Assembly: GCA_014796735.1 (NCBI GenBank)
Contig: JAAVIG010000161.1
Location: 1 to 20,951, forward strand
Direction: 5' to 3'
Source of the DNA: Oscillospiraceae bacterium
GTDB lineage: Bacteria > Bacillota > Clostridia > Oscillospirales > Ruminococcaceae
DNA length: 20,951 nt
Position 1 is the first letter of the stretch. Each line of letters begins with the position of its first letter. Below are positions 18,205 to 20,951 of the stretch, piece by piece. The notes beneath the pieces were generated by a model. The model searched no databases, was not told the origin of the DNA, and saw only the letters and a list, made by a program, of their open reading frames with translations. The position numbers were made by a program, and so were the translations under genes.

Positions 18205-20673
18205 ATGCTCCTTAACAAAAACTGGAAAATGCTGTACAACGGCGAGACCCTCCCATGCAAGGGCTTCCCCGTTTCCATGTATCAGACTCTGCTTTCAAAC
18301 GGCAAAATCGACGACCCCTATTACGGCGAAAATCAGTACGAAGCATTGGAGCTGAGCCGAAAGGACTGCGAATTTATCTGCGAGTTTCAGCCCGAGGGAG
18401 AGCTGTTCTCGAACGACAAGGTATTTTTGCGCTTTCACGGCATCGACACCCTTGCGGAGGTGTATTTAAACAACGATATTTTATTTACCGCCGACAATAT
18501 GTTCAACACCTATGAGCATGATGTGAGAAGCCTGCTGAAAAGAGGCTTAAACACTTTAAGGGTAAAAATCTTTTCTCCCTTGACCTACGCCGAGAAAAAA
18601 TTCAGTGAACGCCCTCTTTACGGAGTTGAGGGCACGATACCCGGCTACCAGCATATACGCAAGGCGCATTATATGTACGGCTGGGATTGGGGCATGCAGC
18701 TTCCCGACATGGGTATACGCCGCGACGTAGAATTGGTGGGAATATCCGTTTGCGAAATAAGCGGAGCTTACTATAAACAGGAATTTAAGGACAATTACAG
18801 GAAGCTTGTGCTTACCGTGACACCCGAGCTTCGCCCCTTTGTTATCAAGCCTATTCACCTGCTTACCGAAATAGAGCTGTCGGACGGCAGAAGTCTTGTT
18901 TCAAGGAAACCCGTTCATCAGTGCGAAAAGCTTACATTCGAAATCGAAAACCCGCCTCTGTGGTATGTAAGGGGATACGGAAAGCAGCCGCTTCAAAAGG
19001 TGCGTTTCACCCTTTTGGAGGACGATATGGTAATAGACAGGCTGGAGGAAAAGATCGGATTCCGTGAGCTTACGGTATTAAACAACGAAAAAGAAGGAAA
19101 ATTCTGCTTTGTCTGCAACGGTACGGAGATCTTCGCAATGGGCGCCAATGTTATCCCCGAGGATCAGATACTCCCCCACATTACCGAAAAACGCACCGAG
19201 TATATGCTTAGGCAGTGTGTAAGAGCCAACTTCAACTGCATAAGAATATGGGGCGGCGGCGTGTACCCGAGCGACTATCTGTTAAACCGCTGCGACGAAT
19301 TGGGACTTGTGCTGTGGCAGGATTTTATGTTTGCCTGCGCCGCCTACAGGCTTACTCCTCAGCTTGCCGCTTCGATAAAAACGGAGCTTAAGTGCAATAT
19401 AAAAAGGCTCCGCAATCACGCCTGCTTAGGACTGTGGTGCGGAAACAACGAGATAGAAAGCATGTGGGAGGGCTGGGGCGTTCCCGAAGACGAGGAAGCC
19501 AAAAACGATTACGTGGAGCTGTTTGAAAAAATAATACCCTCCGCCTTAAGAGAATACGACCCCGACCGCTTTTACTGGCCCTCCTCTCCCTCCTCGGGCG
19601 GCGGACTGCACGGCGGGAAATGCTTTAACGGCAGCTCGGACAACCACAGGGGCGATCAGCATTTCTGGGCTGTATGGCACAGCTTCAAGCCTCTTGAGGA
19701 ATTTCGTAAATTTGACTTTCCTTTCTGCTCGGAATTCGGCTTTGAATCTATCCCCTCAATAAAAACGGTAACCTCCTTTGCGAGAAGCAAGGATCTTGAT
19801 TTATGCTCTCCCGTTATGGAAGCGCACCAGAAATGTATACTCGGCAACGAAAAGCTGCTGTTTTACGTGGCGCAGATGTGCCGTACGCCCAAAAGCTTTG
19901 AAGAAATGATCTACGCCACTCAGCTTGTACAGGCGGAATCCATACGTCTCAACGTCGAACACATGCGCAGGCAAAGGGGCAAGTGCATGGGAAGCTTATA
20001 CTGGCAGCTGAACGACAGCAACCCCGTTATCTCATGGTCGGCGGTGGACTATTTCGGCAGGGAAAAAGCCCTTTACTACGCAACAAAGCGGTTTTACGCC
20101 CCTATTTTGGTGTCCTGTCTCGAAGAAAATATAAAAGACGTTCAGCTGCATATCTCCAACGAAACAACGGAAAAAATCAAAGGCACATTAAAATGGTCGC
20201 TCAGGAAAAACAGCGGCGGCAGGATCAAAAGCGGCGAATGCGAGGTGGAGATCGACGCTCTTTCCTCCCGTCTCTGCGCACAGCTTGATCTTTCCGAGGA
20301 ATTGTCCTCAAAGGAAAGCAAGCGTTCCTGCTTTTTGGAATACGGCATTATTGTGGACGGAAAAGAGCTTTCCAAAGGAAACACCATTTTTGTCAGACCC
20401 AAAGCCTTTGAATTTTTGCCCCCGGATTTTTCCCTTGCCATTGAAGAAACCAACAGAAGCTATATACTTAAGCTTAAAAGCAGAGCCTTTGCCAAGGGTG
20501 TTATGCTCGATCTTAAGGACTGCGACTGCGTTTTCTCGGATAATTTCTTTGATTTCAGCGGCAATTATACCGTTACCGTGGATAAGGAAAGCCTTACAAA
20601 GCCCTTGACGGCGGACGGGTTCAGGAGAAGAATGGGAGTCATGAGCTGCTTTGATCTGGGAATGAACGGATAA
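18205..20673 (+). CDS. Beta-mannosidase, glycoside hydrolase family 2
   Basis: The gene encodes 822 residues from ATG 18205, chosen because AAAGGA lies at 18190-18195, nine bases upstream. The frame stays open upstream to a TTG at 18115 and also contains an ATG at 18187, but neither has a comparable site. An N-terminal sugar-binding jelly roll (about 1-170, with FLRFHGIDTLAEVYLN) holds the beta-mannosidase signature GWDWGMQLPDMGIRRDVEL. An Ig-like domain and the (beta/alpha)8 barrel follow, with IRIWGGGVYP, the acid/base Glu416 in CGNNEIE and the nucleophile Glu510 in CSEFGFES; their 94-residue spacing suits the family. It cleaves terminal beta-mannose from manno-oligosaccharides or N-glycan cores. 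With no signal peptide it acts in the cytosol on imported oligosaccharides. It is monocistronic between a strong promoter and a terminator. Confidence 0.94.
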   Translation: MLLNKNWKMLYNGETLPCKGFPVSMYQTLLSNGKIDDPYYGENQYEALELSRKDCEFICEFQPEGELFSNDKVFLRFHGIDTLAEVYLNNDILFTADNMFNTYEHDVRSLLKRGLNTLRVKIFSPLTYAEKKFSERPLYGVEGTIPGYQHIRKAHYMYGWDWGMQLPDMGIRRDVELVGISVCEISGAYYKQEFKDNYRKLVLTVTPELRPFVIKPIHLLTEIELSDGRSLVSRKPVHQCEKLTFEIENPPLWYVRGYGKQPLQKVRFTLLEDDMVIDRLEEKIGFRELTVLNNEKEGKFCFVCNGTEIFAMGANVIPEDQILPHITEKRTEYMLRQCVRANFNCIRIWGGGVYPSDYLLNRCDELGLVLWQDFMFACAAYRLTPQLAASIKTELKCNIKRLRNHACLGLWCGNNEIESMWEGWGVPEDEEAKNDYVELFEKIIPSALREYDPDRFYWPSSPSSGGGLHGGKCFNGSSDNHRGDQHFWAVWHSFKPLEEFRKFDFPFCSEFGFESIPSIKTVTSFARSKDLDLCSPVMEAHQKCILGNEKLLFYVAQMCRTPKSFEEMIYATQLVQAESIRLNVEHMRRQRGKCMGSLYWQLNDSNPVISWSAVDYFGREKALYYATKRFYAPILVSCLEENIKDVQLHISNETTEKIKGTLKWSLRKNSGGRIKSGECEVEIDALSSRLCAQLDLSEELSSKESKRSCFLEYGIIVDGKELSKGNTIFVRPKAFEFLPPDFSLAIEETNRSYILKLKSRAFAKGVMLDLKDCDCVFSDNFFDFSGNYTVTVDKESLTKPLTADGFRRRMGVMSCFDLGMNG

Positions 20674-20695
20674 GATGTCAAATAACGCTTAACAA

Positions 20696-20732
20696 AAAAC
20701 GCATGCGGGCTTGTACAGTCCGTATGCGTTTT
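20696..20732 (+). terminator. Rho-independent terminator of the beta-mannosidase gene
   Basis: AAAACGCATGCGGG pairs with TCCGTATGCGTTTT over 14 bp (two G-T wobbles) around a 9-base loop, and the right arm runs on into TATTTT. The A-run on the left allows it to work in both directions. Confidence 0.88.
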
Positions 20733-20758
20733 TATTTTCACATAAGCGTAATACTAAT

Positions 20759-20809
20759 CTCTGTTTTGACGGTAGACAAAATATAACAAAGTCTACCGTC
20801 AAAACAGAG
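20759..20809. repeat. Palindrome A: perfect 19-bp arms
   Basis: CTCTGTTTTGACGGTAGAC (20759-20777) is perfectly complementary to 20791-20809, with a 13-base A/T-rich loop. No mismatch in 19 bp. No T-tract follows and the mannosidase terminator lies just before it, so termination is not its obvious job. Confidence 0.9.
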
Positions 20810-20902
20810 TTGCACCCTAAGCACTAATATCTGTTTAATACTATTATCCAATTAAAAACTTGAAAAAATGGTTTTAATTGGATAATAGTGCTTTGGGTGT
20901 AA
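20810..20902. repeat. Palindrome B: 18-bp inner arms plus an interrupted outer arm
   Basis: The inner arms 20840-20857 and 20872-20889 are perfectly complementary (ACTATTATCCAATTAAAA). The outer arm 20810-20826 (TTGCACCCTAAGCACTA) matches the complement of 20886-20902 at 15 of 17 positions. Both left segments compete for the TAGT at 20886-20889. The left arm carries 17 extra bases between two copies of ACTA (20823 and 20840). Confidence 0.85.
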
Positions 20903-20947
20903 TATCCATTTAAACTTTGATTTTATATTGTGTTTAAATGGATATTA
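20900..20947. repeat. Palindrome C: perfect 16-bp arms
   Basis: TAATATCCATTTAAAC (20900-20915) is complementary to 20932-20947, with a 16-base T-rich loop. Its left end shares three bases with the outer arm of palindrome B, so the two structures abut and compete slightly. Confidence 0.88.
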
Positions 20948-20951
20948 GTAT

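Larger units (their letters stand above)
20751..20951. mobile_element. Composite palindromic element with inverted ends (MITE-like), reaching the window edge
   Basis: This 200-base non-coding stretch consists almost wholly of inverted repeats. It starts with ATACTAAT (20751-20758) and ends with ATTAGTAT (20944-20951). The two ends also match imperfectly further inward (13 of 17 bases: ATACTAATCTCTGTTTT against ATACTAATATCCATTTA on the other strand). Three palindromes are packed between or within them. No transposase or other reading frame is present. I call it MITE-like from structure only; the right boundary may extend past the window. It could instead be a cluster of separate palindromic repeats. 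Confidence 0.5.

Noticed and set aside
20751..20951. CRISPR array
   Set aside because: The repeats are inverted, of different sequence and not evenly spaced by unique spacers; there is no direct-repeat unit and no cas gene nearby.

Overview
The window looks like a piece of chromosome from a low-to-mid GC, anaerobic gut Firmicute, most likely an Oscillospiraceae/Ruminococcus-type clostridium. That assignment is inference. It rests on the strong AGGAGG-type ribosome binding sites and TTG starts, the clean sigma-A promoters, the PadR/DUF2812 pair, the DUF6033-like protein, a giant BspA-type leucine-rich-repeat surface protein and a cytosolic GH2 beta-mannosidase.

Layout, plus strand first. The 3' end of dapB (lysine/diaminopimelate pathway) is followed by an ACT-domain protein, a terminator-like hairpin, and a MATE efflux transporter. 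Next comes a DUF6033-like gene behind what reads as a perfect flagellar-type (sigma-28/sigma-D) promoter and before a terminator. A toxin-antitoxin pair (RelE/HigB-type toxin, then NadS/HigA-type HTH antitoxin) follows, with its own promoter and a palindromic operator in the spacer. It ends at a perfect 26-bp-arm palindrome. A PadR repressor overlaps a DUF2812 membrane protein gene and has an operator array around its promoter. A bidirectional terminator closes this half.

Minus strand: more than half of the window (about 11.3 kb) is one gene for a roughly 3,768-residue secreted BspA-like protein. It has ten LRR modules (about 70 repeats by hand count), each closed by an H-x-H...C-x-x-C linker, then a Pro/Gly/Ser linker, a C-terminal beta-type domain and two membrane segments. 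It lies 140 bp downstream of asnS (asparaginyl-tRNA synthetase), in the same direction. asnS has a good promoter; I could not find a convincing one for the giant gene.

Plus strand again: a GH2 beta-mannosidase is transcribed divergently from asnS from a strong promoter, with an inverted repeat in its leader and a strong terminator. The last 200 bases are non-coding and consist almost entirely of nested palindromes. They share a terminal motif, ACTAAT(A/C)(T/C)C, with the palindrome behind the toxin-antitoxin pair, which suggests a family of small palindromic elements in this genome.

The points most worth following up are the palindrome family, the sigma-28 promoter tying an uncharacterised gene to motility, and the Cys/His linkers and unusual anchor of the giant surface protein.
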